Source: Hydractinia symbiolongicarpus
Lineage: Eukaryota > Cnidaria > Hydrozoa > Anthoathecata > Hydractiniidae
Length of the DNA stretch: 64,000 bases
NCBI RefSeq assembly: GCF_029227915.1
Contig: NC_079878.1
Span: 62,001 to 126,000, forward strand
Reading direction: 5' to 3'
Part shown: in pieces, positions 54,801 to 63,922 of the stretch
How positions within the stretch are numbered: position 1 is the first letter of the stretch
How the letters are laid out: each line of letters opens with the position of its first letter
Notes under the pieces: generated by a model
What the model was told of the DNA's origin: nothing
Databases searched by the model: none
Seen by the model: the letters and a program-made list of their open reading frames with translations, nothing else
Position numbers and translations under genes: made by a program

Positions 54801-57800
54801 ATGACTTTATTTACAGTAGGTGGAAAGTCGCCAATGTGTGTTTATAAAAAAACCTCACCGCGTATTGTCCGCAAACAACCAATCACTTCTCTTTTTTGTG
54901 TTTCCGGACTGAGAGGGTCAACCAAACATGTCTCCTTCACAAGTTCTTGTTGTCTTTCTTCAAAATCTGGCACAACAACATAGTCTGACTCATCGTATAA
55001 TATCAACGGAGCAGGTTTCGTTTTCTTTGCCCTTGAAGGTGTTGAAATTGAGTTTTCCTTAAACTTAGAGCTTAGCCTTTGGTTAACCGAGTCCACTTTA
55101 TTATCCTTATTCACTGTAAAACGCTGGGTATCGGAGTCAACAATGAATTTGTTTTTATCATTGACTGAGTGAGTTTCTGTCAATTCAGTGTTGACGTTGT
55201 CCTCAAGTATAAACAACATTCCTGTTGCATCACTCGCCTGTGAAAGGACTTCGTCCATAAAAGATTTTTCATCCACGCTATCAAACTTACGCTCGTGATG
55301 TACCGAACAATCACGCTTATGATCGCCTGTATTTTCATTGTTATAGCTGTTATGTAGTTTAAAATCAGCATCAAATTTCGAATCATAACGATCGTGAAAA
55401 TCTTTCATGTTAACTGAATGTGACGGATGGTCGAGTTTTGTTGATATCGGTGTTGACATGTTCGTTGTTCCTGCTTTATTACGCCTTACGCTTTCGTTAA
55501 TAGCACATTTCTTCCTTTGCGGGGGTTCTTTTACTAGATTTCGTATCAAGTTGTTGTTTTCATCCATATTAGAAAGTCGGAACCAGTATTTTTTTTTCTA
55601 TTTCGCTGTAAATTTGACGGATATTTTTTAATAAATAAATTTCACTATTTTTCATTCACAACAGCATAAATGACATCGATATTAAAACTTCTTAAGAAGA
55701 AAATTTTCATCAAGAGTAAAAACTTTACTAAATCCCAAAAGTCAACAAACTTGTCAATTAAGACTACTTGATGTTCCTGCTTCAACTTTTTCTACAGTCA
55801 GCACATCATTTAAGAAAATATGAAATCCGAAATCAATCTTATTATTTTTTGTTTTATGAAAAACCACTTGGAATGTTATCAATGTTTTGCATACACTTGA
55901 ACAGAAGTTAATGTTTTCAAAAATCTACTTCAGAATGGACGTAAATAGAAAAATTATGACGGTGATTAAGTTCTTATAAACATTACTCTACACAAATGTA
56001 AAAGACAATTAAATCCATGTTTTTAACTTAAATGTTGTAATCACTAATCACAGTGTAGATTTCTGGGAATAATCAATTAAGTTTTAAAAAAGAGCTCCGT
56101 GTGCAGGCGTTTAGGGTATAAGACTAAATTGTGATTAGTTAATGTTTTTTCTGTTGCTTTCCCGCGGTAAAAGTTGAAATTATTGACTTTCCCCGCAGTT
56201 AGGAACGGAAATTGAGAAAAAAGAAAAAAAAAAATAAATAACAAAAACGGTAGCAACCAATCAAATAACAGCAAATGTTGTCGCCTAATTCGTAAATAAT
56301 GTATATGCAGTGAAAAAATCCAACTATTTACGCGGCAAAAGACTGAATTTTTACTGTGACGAAAATTACGTACAACGGAAATCTTGGTCTGTTTATTCAA
56401 GCGCCGCTTTTTGTTCAGCTCCATATTTTTTTTTAAACACTTTGTATTGAAACCTTTGAGCTGAAGTCACCACAACGTGTGAACGTGGGTAATAAAATGT
56501 AAAATCTAGCTAGCAGTACTATCTCACTAAACAGCCGGTCTCCGCTAATCTCACAAACAACAACAAAAGTCTGCTAATTATAGAGTATGTCAATACAAAT
56601 CAACCGGAAACCGAAAGCAATAGCAACGCTCAGATTAAAAAGGCGTAAACCACACTCTTCATGATACACCAAACGTAGAACAAATACAAACGACAACGCA
56701 CGCAGGCAAACAATATGGTGGCGCAGAAGTTACGTATTATGGCTAAGATGGCGGTCGTCCTTTGACTGTCCGTAATTCGTGTAAAACTAAATTGCTCTTT
56801 CTTTCACACAATGGTTAAGCGAGGTTCCATCTTGTAAAACGATGTTTACGTCTGAGAAGTTACATCCGGATGAATAGTAGGGGTCCGGATGAATGGTAGG
56901 GATCCGGAAACACAAAAGCTGTTCAGTGATTGGCGTAGCGAAGAAACAAAAAATGCAACGTCATCAAAAAATAGTGACGTTATAGAAAAACTTTTACCTT
57001 GCTCTTGTTTTCTTTGCTCTTCGTCTCCAGGCGCGAAAACAAATTCGATATAACATGAATCTGGAAATCGTGGATCTTAAAAATAAAAAAATTGTAGCGT
57101 TAACTACGAACGAAGCAAAGCATTGGCCAGCTGGAAAAACAAAACAAAAAACGCGCAGCATCTTCTAGAGCCAGTCATTTGCAGAAAGCAGATAAACAGA
57201 AAAAACAAAGCCCTAAGCTACACAGACTTCTCCAGCAACTCCACTTGTGATTTCAATAAAACTTTCAATTAGAACACACGAAATATAAAAAGGTTTTTAA
57301 AAAATTCTCGCTACACAAACCTTCGTTTAGAAGCATTTCAAAAACTGAAGCAAAGTTAAAATGAATGAAGAAACTTCACGTGAAGAAACGAGTTTTGACA
57401 TTATAAAGAGTGAACTTTTTTTTTCTTTTCTCCTATTAAAGTTGTAACATGCGAATTAGCTTATAAAAACAAACAGCCAGCGTTCACTAACTGTTAATGA
57501 CATAACTAAGTGAACAGACACTATGGGGAATCTTCTATTCATTAAATGAAACACGCAGGTAAACGAATGACCTAGTGATCATGTATAAATTTTATCATGT
57601 TGATTCTATTATATAAAAAAGGAATTTTTGCTAAGACTGAAGAGACATAAAAAAGAATGGTAAGAATTGCCCTAATTTGAAATTTTAGCAGTTTTTTTTT
57701 ACTGCTACCATTTTACAAAACAGAAGTATGCATGCCCGAATAAAACGCATGAACGTGCTTAGTCGCTCTGACTTTGACAGTGGTTTATTCTTATTGAACA

Positions 57801-60800
57801 CCAGTGCGAGGGAAGGAAGGGGTTGAAAGCGTCCGCGGCCTTTTGTTCGGCATGTAAAGACTAAAATTTTGTGACTTCCCCTAACTTTTGGGGCTTGTGA
57901 TAAAATTAAAAATTTCTTTTAATTTTTTTATATTATATTGCATTTGGGGTCAATCTAATGCAAATTTTAAAAAGTACCGACGTGCATGTAGGATGTTGCA
58001 TCGGTTATATAATTATTTATTGCATGCATGCTCGTGCATCAAACATCATTAAATGCAATTTTCTAGACATGTACCGAGTTTAATGACATAAAATGAATAC
58101 TTCCTGGAAAAACGGACCATTTTTACTTTACATAACATAAGGAACTTTTGTACGCATTTTTTTTTATCCCAATGACGCCATTCCTTCTGATATTAGTAAA
58201 TTAGAGGGGAACATTAGCAACTAAAAAATATATCTTTACATTTTATTCTAAAAATGCTGACATTGGTTGGTCAAACTGTCAAAACAATAGCGGACTTGAG
58301 AAAAATATGGAAGTTAACATACAATGAACAGGCGGTAAAGGCGTAAAATGAACAGGCTGTAAAAAGCGTAAAATGAACAGGCGGTAAAAGGCGTAAAATG
58401 AACAGGCTGTAAAAGGCGTAAAATGAACAGGCTGTAAAAGGCGTAAAATGAACAGGCTGTAAAAGGCGTAAAATGAACAGCCTGTAAAAGGCGTAAAATG
58501 AACAGGCTGTAAAAGGCGTAAAATGAATAGCCTGTAAAAGGCGTAAAATGTACAGCCTACCCTTAAACGCTTCATCTAAATCATATTTTCCGAAAACAGC
58601 CACACAACCATCAACAGCGTCTGTGTGAAATTGCAAACGGAAGATGACATTTTGTGTTGCGCTGCCCTTTTCAATACACTTGACCTAAAACATAAAACAC
58701 CAAAAGATATTATGTCACATTAGAAATTGACAAAAATAAAGAAATCATATCATATTCCTAATCTTACTCCATTGTTTTCCAAAAGCGCTTTTGATTCTAC
58801 TAACACCTTCATTGTTGTACAAAAAACCTTGCGGGGTACTTTCTTCATCTGCATTAAATTATACCAGCGGGGCCTGGGATTTAACTGCTTTTATTCGCGT
58901 CTAATCAAAAATGAATTTAGAAAATTTATCAAACTTTTGGCTCAGCGTATAGTCTGTTGGCTAAACCACCAGGGATAAAATCGGTTTTGTTGCATCTTTA
59001 CGCTACTTTAGTGTATTTCCCTTTCCCTTGAAGCTATCTTATCTTCGTCTAGTTCACAGTAACATTTAAAATTGCCAATGATAAAAGTATTCTTTTTATC
59101 ATTGATTACCCTTGCAGAAAAATTCAGCTTGCAGAGGACTCTAAAATAGTGAATGTAGCACCGGAGGGTGAAAGTCCCCTTTAATCTCTTAGCACATACA
59201 TATGCTATACACATCGGCCAATGAATTTGTTTGACTCGCCGCCATTAAGAGTTTGTTTGTGCATTGGTCGCACAACCTCACAACACTAACCACGCCTAAC
59301 AAATGGACTTTCACCTAGTGAAATCAGACATGCTGTTCACGTTAAATTTAAATTTACCATAATATCTCCATGTAGTTGCACTCCATCTTCGATAGAAACA
59401 TACGCTCGTTTCGAACTCGGTGATACACAGCTAAAATCAACAAACGGAGCTGTTAAAAGGACAGCGTACAGAAGCCAATTGCTTGATTTCTACAGAGCAA
59501 TAATCTATTGTTTATAACATCGAATACGCTGGAAATAAATGATAAAAAAACGAAAGAAATATTTTGATTTCCGTCTGTTTTTCTTAAATGATGTATTATA
59601 AAAATTAAGCTAAATACTCACTACGTCTTCGTCGTATGCTTCAAAAGATATGCTTGATAAATTTTCAAATAAAACTGAAATCCTGTGCTGTTTCCAAAAT
59701 AGGGAATACCATGCATAATAATGTTTTGAAAGAAAAGACGTCTAAAATAAAATTCATAAAAAAAATATTTATCATCACGTAGCGATTCATCATTTACAAT
59801 TCTTCTGTTGTTTTTTAAATGTGAAAGCAGGTATAGTACAGCGGCTTTGCGTTGCATTTCTTCTATTAACAGAAATTTGGTTACCGAAATCAAAAACCAC
59901 AGTAGAGCAATTTTAAAAGAGGTGGAAATCGGCGCTGTAAATTTTGCATTCCCATGAAAACTCATTGTGTCATATCACATTGAATTCAATGAAATTTGAT
60001 CAACAAGCTAAGCATAGTCGCAAAAGAATGATCCGGGTGAAGGAAATGCAACTTCAAATATCGAATTTGTTGTCACGAAAGATGTTTGTAAAACGAGTGC
60101 TTTTTTCTTCAATACAAATACTATTATAATCATAATATTAACTTAATTTTGAGTCAGAGGAAAACTTTAATGAACCAGTACTTATCATTGTGCAACCTGT
60201 TCATCTATTTTTTATCCTAGTCATTCAGAGTACCTAATTTAGTACTGTGGCGCAAGTGGTTTATTGTATTTTGGAAGAGCAAAGTCCTATATTCACACTA
60301 CCCACCTTCCTGTCAAGGTGAACTTCTTTTCATACGCACTGCCAAGATAATGCACATATCTATAAGAGAAAAAATTTGGTAAAACTAGAAACTGCATTAG
60401 GAATAAAATCGTTTCACTATCATTATTTACATTCTTCGACACAACGTTGCCAACAAGAGAACAAACTTTAAGATTCTGTTAAATCTGCGCTGCAAACATT
60501 TTAAAGAAAATAAAAATTTCTGACATTTCCTCTTGGCTAACAGGCACTACCTTTTTTGTGATGGTTGAGTTGCACCTTCTAGTTTGGAATCATAATATCG
60601 TCTCAATGCAAACCAATCAAGTGCACCTTGTGGGCTGAAATAAAAATGAGCATCTAGCTAAATACCAAGATATAGAGGAAGAATACATCATATCAATGAA
60701 AGATTGACATTGTAACGATCACGTGCGAAAGGATGTATTGGTATGTACACGTTTCTAGTTACAATCACCATACACCAGTGTACTAAAAGTGTTGCCAACC

Positions 60801-63800
60801 ATTTTGGGACATTGACGAAACGCAATCCGACCTGTGTGGCAGGTAAGACATTCACAGCAATGCTGCACTATCTTCAGTACTGATGGGTAAATTATCCAAG
60901 GTAATTCCTTAATCAAAGAATTAGAATGCATTACACCAACGAACTTTGTCTCACCTTGGAGAATTTTTGCTGAATTGAATATAAGAAGCAATAACAACAC
61001 CGATTCTGCTTTTTCCACCCTAAAAAAATTACAGACGATCACACAGACACCAACATAAATACTTAGATAGGCTAAAGATGGAACCGAAATTTAATCTTTA
61101 TATTAAAAAGATATGTGCGAACCGCGCATGTGCCAAAGCTTTTTATTTTGGATGCGCAATTTTTTTCTACATCAGCAATAATTTCTAAAAGTTTCATTTC
61201 ACCAGAAAAAATGTAAACACTCGAAATGGAATTTCATGTAAGGCTCTCTTAGACTCAGGTTTCATCTCATTGTACATTACTCCCACAGTGCTGATGAATG
61301 ACATGAATAACATGTTTATGTTCAACCCCACTTCCCTTCTGCAGCTGCTGTCAATATAATTGCTATAAACACCAACACCCAACTCACCTTACAATGAATA
61401 ACAGCAACATTTTTGGAATCACCCAGCAACCAAGCATGTATTGATTTAATAATTCTAAAAAGAAGAAGCACATAACATTATTTGTTCATTAACCTCCTAT
61501 TTTTACTTAACTTCTCCTAAAAGCTAGAATTCATTCCCACAAAAAATTGTTACTATCAATGATAAGCCAAGTAAAGAACCATTGAGTTTACACTTCCACT
61601 CTATATATATGTACATCTTCTTTTACTATTCAAACGCAGTATTGGAAGACTTACCAATGCATGGTTATCTAACAAACATCGTCAGATGTTTTTATTAAAA
61701 AAAAAGGTTGTTAGGAAAACCTTAAGAATAGTGAGCCTGATGGCTGTGTTGCAAAGAAATGTTTCACCCTGTTGCTAGTAGTCGCAAAGGCTTCCTTTAT
61801 ACTTTCAAAATATTTTTATGCTATTTTATCATTTACTTACTTACTCGATTCTGCTGTATCTAGAGCAACCTTGGAGCATCTATTATTTATAACAGTTTTT
61901 TAATTTTTGGAGAACATAATTTTTATAGTGGATGAACATCTGGTATATACCACTTACAGTTTATTAAGAAGTGTACAGTGAATGGCAACGAACATCTGGT
62001 ATATACACTTACTTATGCAGTTTGTCAAGAGTTGGAGCCAGATGATCAGGCCATCCATAATCAACAACCTGAAAACGAAAGAACATCAGTCGATATGAGG
62101 AACAGATATTGGTAAGGCTTTGTTATTGATGGTATCAATAATTTGACAAATATAAAAAAGGACAGATCTAATCAAATCAATATTTATTTGATACGAATAT
62201 TTAGCTGTTACCAAAAAGTAGTAGCTGGAGATTTTTTTTTTTGAGCAGTTTCATCTGTACACACACAAAAATCAACACAAGTATTACTCTTTTTATTGGA
62301 TCACTGAATTGTACAATTCGTAAAACGTATCGTGTGCCACATAAAAATGTAATGTTGCCTTCATTACGCTACAACTTTACACTACTTCATTACGTTGTTT
62401 TCATTACAATTCTAAAAGTATCTTGAATTTTACGATTATTTATCTTTCTTTTTTAAAATGACTAAAGATATATACACATATAAAATTATGTGGCGTTACT
62501 TGTGCCAGTAAAAGTAACTTTTCTAGCGCGAGATATGTAAGAAAATCAGCAAACAGAATTAAAATGTTTTTAAATAAATCGCATTTTATGTATCCACCTC
62601 TTATTACAACACACCCTATAGATGTTTTATCTATGGTGACATATTTTACCACTAAGATGAAATTTTAATGGTGAATCTATGAGCCCGGAATCACACTCAA
62701 ATGATCGTGCTTCGAAATTTTACAATATATGTATGTCAAGTGAATGGGACTACTACTTATTTAAACATAAAAATACCAATGAAATAAAGATATAACTACA
62801 TAAAAGTGCCATATTCTGAATCAACTACCATTGATATTAACATAGTTAACCAACCTGGCCAGGTTCATTAAGCTGCAAAATATCGTATCTTCTTTCTGAC
62901 ACGTTTATTATCTTGTACTTATCTAAATGTTTCGTTTGCAACATTTTCAACACTTTCAATAAACTGGTATGATAAACGGATTCCAAACCACTTGCAGGAA
63001 ACGACATTGCTGAAATTTAAATAATCATATTGCTAAATTTGTCTAGTGGACAAGAAAACAAATGCTACTTTGAGAATGCTACTTTGAAAATGCAAATCGT
63101 TAGAAAAAGATAGGGTCGGATGATTTAGTGCACATTTCACATAGATTCTGATAATTACACAAACTCATAATTTCCCTATTATACGAAGTTAAAATGATAA
63201 TGATTGCATTGCTTTTGGCTAGACTGTATTAATTTTGGTATCTCTATCGATCGTCTTTTATTGTTTATAGGGTAGGCAAAGCAGAATTGATGTTGTTATC
63301 GCCACGTGTATCCAGCAAAAAATTGCCAAGGTGAATTATGGAGCCTACATTATGTCATAGAAGCCATGCAATAAACTCTATGCACATCTTTTTATAACAA
63401 AAATTAGAATTACAAGAATACTTTTTATACTAGCTCAAAAAAAAGAAAATTGAAATTACACACCAATTAACCGATCAGTGATGTAAGTTAAATCGAGCTC
63501 TGCAGCATCATTACATGCAGATGTTTTTCCAAAGTATGATGATTCACTAGCTGGTGACATGGCCCTAAATTTCATAAACACATAATAAAAACAAAAATAT
63601 TTATTTTCGAAAGAATATTCCAGGGTATAGTTGTGTTTAAAAGATTTGCAGAAGTCATACAGTGGCGATGTATTGAAAAAGTAACCTAAATGGAATGGTA
63701 ACTTTTGGTTTGACTAAACCCACCTGTTTACTTAACAAAAGTCATTTGTCAATTGTTCAGGTAAGGTAAGTTCAGTCACTTTTACATGAAAGTAGGGCAG

Positions 63801-63922
63801 AAGGAATGGCAGTACCCTCAGAAGACCGCAAATAATGTTGCATAAGAAAATAATTAAATAATGTAATTAAATAATGTATACCTGGATGAAATTGGAGATG
63901 TACATGGAGAAGCATTTTGAAG
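23819..63922 (-). CDS. tns: Tensin, 26 exons in window (5' end beyond right edge)
   Basis: Exons 5' to 3': 63922-63882, 63564-63464, 63009-62855, 62068-62013, 61454-61388, 61019-60955, 60634-60551, 60359-60306, 59741-59622, 59430-59358, 58684-58561, 57075-56998, 54674-54558, 41708-41658, 41566-40631, 40423-40303, 36395-36187, 35317-35071, 30440-30204, 29726-29470, 27076-26984, 26283-26146, 25451-25275, 24805-24565, 24488-24375 and 23957-23819. They sum to 4095 bases with every phase agreeing: 1364 residues plus stop. Domain order is PTEN-like phosphatase (about 30-190), C2 (190-340), Ser/Pro-rich linker, SH2 (1086-1200) and PTB (1220-1360). Tensins link integrin tails to actin at adhesions and bind phosphotyrosine proteins. 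The 59622 donor is ambiguous by three bases (GTAGTG or GTGAGT). The first listed exon has no in-frame ATG, so either more exons lie to the right or translation starts at the ATG in exon 2. Confidence 0.93.
24900..25200 (+). mobile_element. tRNA-derived SINE in a tensin intron
   Basis: A tRNA-like head runs from about 24906 to 24981. It has an A box (TGGTGTAATGG, 24913-24923), a B box (GTTCGAGTCC, 24957-24966) and partly complementary ends (GCGGAG / CTCCG). A non-tRNA body of about 200 bases follows, with a tail of TTACTTACTTACA type near 25165-25197. The anticodon arm does not form the normal 5-bp stem with a 7-base loop, so this is a retroposon rather than a working tRNA gene. It lies between the SH2 exon (25275) and the PTB exon (24805). 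Confidence 0.75.
25275..27076 (-). CDS. tns: Tensin SH2-domain exons
   Basis: Three exons (27076-26984, 26283-26146, 25451-25275). The domain starts at LWYKPNISRDE and continues LLREKKPGAFVVRDSQSY, with the phosphotyrosine-binding arginine at R1111. It then runs GAFGLAVKV, NELVRHFLIEP, GVRLKGSNNEPAFPSL and closes at ALPVPLIIPEM. All key family positions are present, so phosphotyrosine binding is expected. Confidence 0.95.
26460..26630. repeat. Dispersed repeat copy with a perfect 35-base palindrome
   Basis: The part near 26500-26610 is the reverse-complement relative of 13595-13700. Within it, 26591-26625 is a perfect inverted repeat with 17-base arms (ACCTTATGACATCATCA) around one base. The DTYMK-intron copy carries only one arm of this palindrome, so the palindrome may mark an element end or a junction of two copies. 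Confidence 0.7.
28976..29375. repeat. 15-bp minisatellite in a tensin intron
   Basis: About 26 units of ATGAAACATATCTCC with variants (CTCT, CCCC, ATTAAA and ACATCAAAT forms). A longer block repeats: the segment at about 29045-29165 recurs near 29185-29300. Since 15 is divisible by three, the array gives open frames on both strands, which are chance products. Confidence 0.95.
29470..41708 (-). CDS. tns: Tensin linker exons, serine/proline-rich
   Basis: Seven shared exons (41708-41658, 41566-40631, 40423-40303, 36395-36187, 35317-35071, 30440-30204, 29726-29470) encode about 690 residues without a folded domain. The 936-base exon begins near NPKHVAGPVDGNPYAQIDPI, comparable to the post-C2 VDGxxYA segment of vertebrate tensins. 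It contains two related segments (GILHQAPSLQLHP and RVLHQAPGVQHKS). SP/TP-rich stretches (SSPSPVMTPVSRSYDG, DEPSSPRSPGR) look like phosphorylation-prone linker. In vertebrates this region contributes actin binding and focal-adhesion targeting; I cannot place those sites here. Confidence 0.85.
31048..31088 (-). CDS. tns: Alternative first exon of short tensin (SH2-PTB isoform)
   Basis: The ATG at 31088 opens 41 bases (MTLLDQLWEILST) to the strong donor CCAG|GTAAGA in phase 2. This joins the exon at 30440 in frame, just as the long-isoform exon at 35317-35071 does. The product would be 478 residues with a short linker, SH2 and PTB, similar in plan to vertebrate TNS4/cten. A TATA box lies about 75 bases upstream. 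Confidence 0.75.
31162..31169 (-). promoter_or_regulatory. TATA box for the short tensin first exon
   Basis: On the minus strand the sequence reads GCGTATAAAAGT, with TATAAAAG centred about 77 bases before the ATG at 31088. A start site some 25-30 bases downstream would give a leader of about 45-50 bases. The local GCGCG stands out against AT-rich flanks. Confidence 0.6.
31170..35070. other. Tensin intron of about 3.9 kb, mostly featureless
   Basis: Between the short-isoform first exon and the exon at 35071-35317. Apart from the MITE-like element at 33623-33919 I see no coding exon with matching splice signals and no RNA gene. The open frame at 31581-31835 on the plus strand has no similarity to known proteins and no splice or promoter support. 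Confidence 0.5.
33623..33919. mobile_element. MITE-like element with imperfect terminal inverted repeats
   Basis: The left end (GGAGATTTTCACGAAGCGAA, from about 33625) and the right end (TTCGCTTTGTGAAAATCCCT) are inverted copies matching at about 19 of 23 positions. Subterminal GCGAATT/AATTCGC motifs also mirror each other. Length is near 297 bp with no coding frame. I could not settle the target-site duplication. Confidence 0.6.
36396..40302. other. Tensin intron of 3.9 kb without a recognised feature
   Basis: AT-rich intron between exons 40423-40303 and 36395-36187. No supported exon, RNA gene or clear mobile element was seen. A palindromic GCGCATGCGC motif of NRF1 type lies near 39996-40007, but with no adjoining first exon. 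Confidence 0.45.
41849..42294. mobile_element. MITE with TA target duplication and CCGTAAAT termini
   Basis: Inner borders 41851-42292 (442 bp). The left end reads CCGTAAATACTCGACTAAGC. The right end, reverse-complemented, reads CCGTAAATGCTCAATTAGGC. Both continue with GCGCC and are flanked by TA. Subterminal copies of CTCGAATAAGCGCCC-like sequence are tandemly repeated inside both ends (three or four on the left, two or three on the right). TA duplication suggests mobilisation by a Tc1/mariner-type transposase; no coding capacity is present. It sits between two tensin exons and next to an alternative first exon. Confidence 0.85.
42328..42397 (-). CDS. tns: Candidate alternative first exon of tensin (MTDSLRR isoform)
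   Basis: The ATG at 42397 gives 70 bases to the strong donor TTTTTTC|GTAAGT, phase 1, joining the 41708 exon in frame (…MIDFF-RIFDIERQ). The predicted product is 1009 residues. An acceptor-like TCTCTAG ends eight bases before the ATG, so the exon may be preceded by a leader exon or receive a spliced leader. The 23 residues include DDDFPRTSKGMIDFF, with no known domain. Confidence 0.65.
42422..42532. repeat. AAAT/TTTA/TTTG simple repeat
   Basis: A run of AAAT units is followed by TTTA and TTTG units, so the two halves are nearly inverted. It lies directly upstream of the alternative first exon at 42397 on the minus strand. Confidence 0.9.
43123..43219 (-). CDS. tns: Candidate alternative first exon of tensin (MASSEDE isoform)
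   Basis: The ATG at 43219 is in good context (AAAATGGCG) and is followed by 97 open bases to a donor AAAAG|GTAAAA, phase 1. It joins the 41708 exon in frame (…LSK-GIFDIERQ), predicting a 1018-residue isoform without phosphatase and C2. The 32 residues (ETFFTVELSFRLPGHL…) match nothing I recognise. It could instead start a separate small gene, but no other partner exon is visible. Confidence 0.55.
43220..52090. other. Large tensin intron, no further exon recognised
   Basis: About 8.9 kb upstream of the alternative exon at 43219. Open frames here (for example 47015-47329 on the plus strand) lack similarity and splice support. Small repeats include an AAAC run at 45675-45702 and a TTTG run near 50056-50082. 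Several GCGAAAA/TTTTCGC-type motifs cluster near 43850-43920, 44400-44600 and 51890-51990 and may be decayed inverted-repeat elements. Confidence 0.45.
47520..47630. repeat. Hairpin followed by a short tandem repeat
   Basis: Positions 47520-47538 and 47544-47562 form a 19-bp stem with one mismatch and a five-base loop. Just after it, three copies of TTTTACGC(A/G)AAATTC lie within about 47575-47628. The pair may be a remnant of a MITE. Confidence 0.7.
52094..53890. repeat. 43-bp minisatellite in the 12.8-kb tensin intron
   Basis: About 42 units of 43 bp, typical parts GTGTGTAATAAGTACTGCAG and AATATAGTACAGACGGAGA. Units near 52094-52260 are strongly diverged and the rest are almost uniform, which suggests amplification away from an old edge. 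Because 43 is not a multiple of three and the unit lacks minus-strand stops, all three minus-strand frames stay open for hundreds of bases. These give long tyrosine/leucine-rich pseudo-proteins with a 43-residue period that should not be annotated as genes. Confidence 0.95.
54164..54192. other. C-rich tract, G-quadruplex-type motif on the tensin sense strand
   Basis: Runs of six, seven and five C's separated by TCT, followed by CC. On the minus strand this reads as G runs with three-base spacers, meeting the usual G3+ pattern. It stands out in a genome of low G+C content and lies in a tensin intron about 370 bases after the cassette exon. Confidence 0.75.
54558..54674 (-). CDS. tns: Tensin cassette exon, possibly alternative
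   Basis: 117 bases, phase 1 in and phase 1 out, with acceptor tttctag and donor gtaatc. It encodes AACIDSRLQEVTTQHKHSF, then SELDDLINKM. Because 117 is a multiple of three it can be skipped without breaking the frame. It is the first shared exon reachable from the alternative first exon at 55567. I recognise no domain; the ELDDLI segment recalls the short LD-like helix at the start of some tensin linkers. Confidence 0.7.
54859..55567 (-). CDS. tns: Alternative first exon of tensin (MDENNN isoform)
   Basis: The ATG at 55567 opens a 709-base exon ending CGCG|GTGAGG in phase 1, which joins the exon at 54674 in frame. An in-frame stop lies 36 bases upstream and no in-phase acceptor precedes it, so it is best read as a first coding exon. 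It adds 236 mostly hydrophilic residues (RNLVKEPPQRKK near the start, VVVPDFEERQQE near the end) with no domain I recognise. The predicted isoform is 1261 residues and lacks phosphatase and C2. Confidence 0.75.
56865..56910. repeat. Short 19-bp tandem repeat
   Basis: Two full copies and a partial third of TCCGGATGAAT(A/G)GTAGGG. It lies in the tensin intron between 56998 and 55567, next to a CpG-containing stretch with an AAGATGGCGG motif near 56750 that resembles a YY1 site. Confidence 0.8.
56998..59741 (-). CDS. tns: Tensin C2-domain exons
   Basis: Four exons (59741-59622, 59430-59358, 58684-58561, 57075-56998). Family motifs in order are IIMHGIPYFGN, FYLKIYQAYL, GVQLHGDIM, VIFRLQFHTDAV, VFGKYDLDEAFK and RFPDSCYIEFVFAPGDEE. 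The C2 domain of PTEN and tensins packs on the phosphatase and helps membrane binding. The exon at 58684-58561 ends exactly where a 25-bp minisatellite begins. Confidence 0.92.
58323..58560. repeat. 25-bp minisatellite abutting a tensin donor site
   Basis: About nine units of AGGCGTAAAATGAACAGGCT plus GTAAA. On the minus strand the unit reads GCCTTTTACAG followed by CCTGTTCATTTTAC, so each unit carries an acceptor-like TTTTACAG. The first unit overlaps the donor of exon 58684-58561: intron bases GTAGGCTGTACATTTTACGC are a variant of the unit. Long open frames over this array are chance products. Confidence 0.9.
60306..63564 (-). CDS. tns: Tensin phosphatase-domain exons, catalytic signature intact
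   Basis: Seven exons encode ELDLTYITDRLI, AMSFPASG, NVSERRYDI, then VVDYGWPDH with W105-P106-D107, and VIHCKGGKSRIG with H138, C139 and R145. The intron lies between K140 and G141, inside the P-loop. The HC(X5)R signature is complete, including the nucleophilic cysteine that vertebrate tensin-1 lacks and tensin-2/-3 keep. Next come ALDWFALRRYYDSKL and QPSQKRYVHYLGS, as in other tensins. Lipid or protein phosphatase activity is therefore possible. Residue numbers count from the first base of the exon at 63922. Confidence 0.92.

Noticed and set aside
58271-58636. Two overlapping repetitive open frames on the minus strand
   Set aside because: They arise from the 25-bp minisatellite; only 58561-58684 is real coding sequence (tensin C2 exon).
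60755-61042. Minus-strand 95-codon open frame with a hydrophobic start
   Set aside because: It overlaps tensin exon 61019-60955, whose in-phase joins give the P-loop; the remainder is intron read-through.
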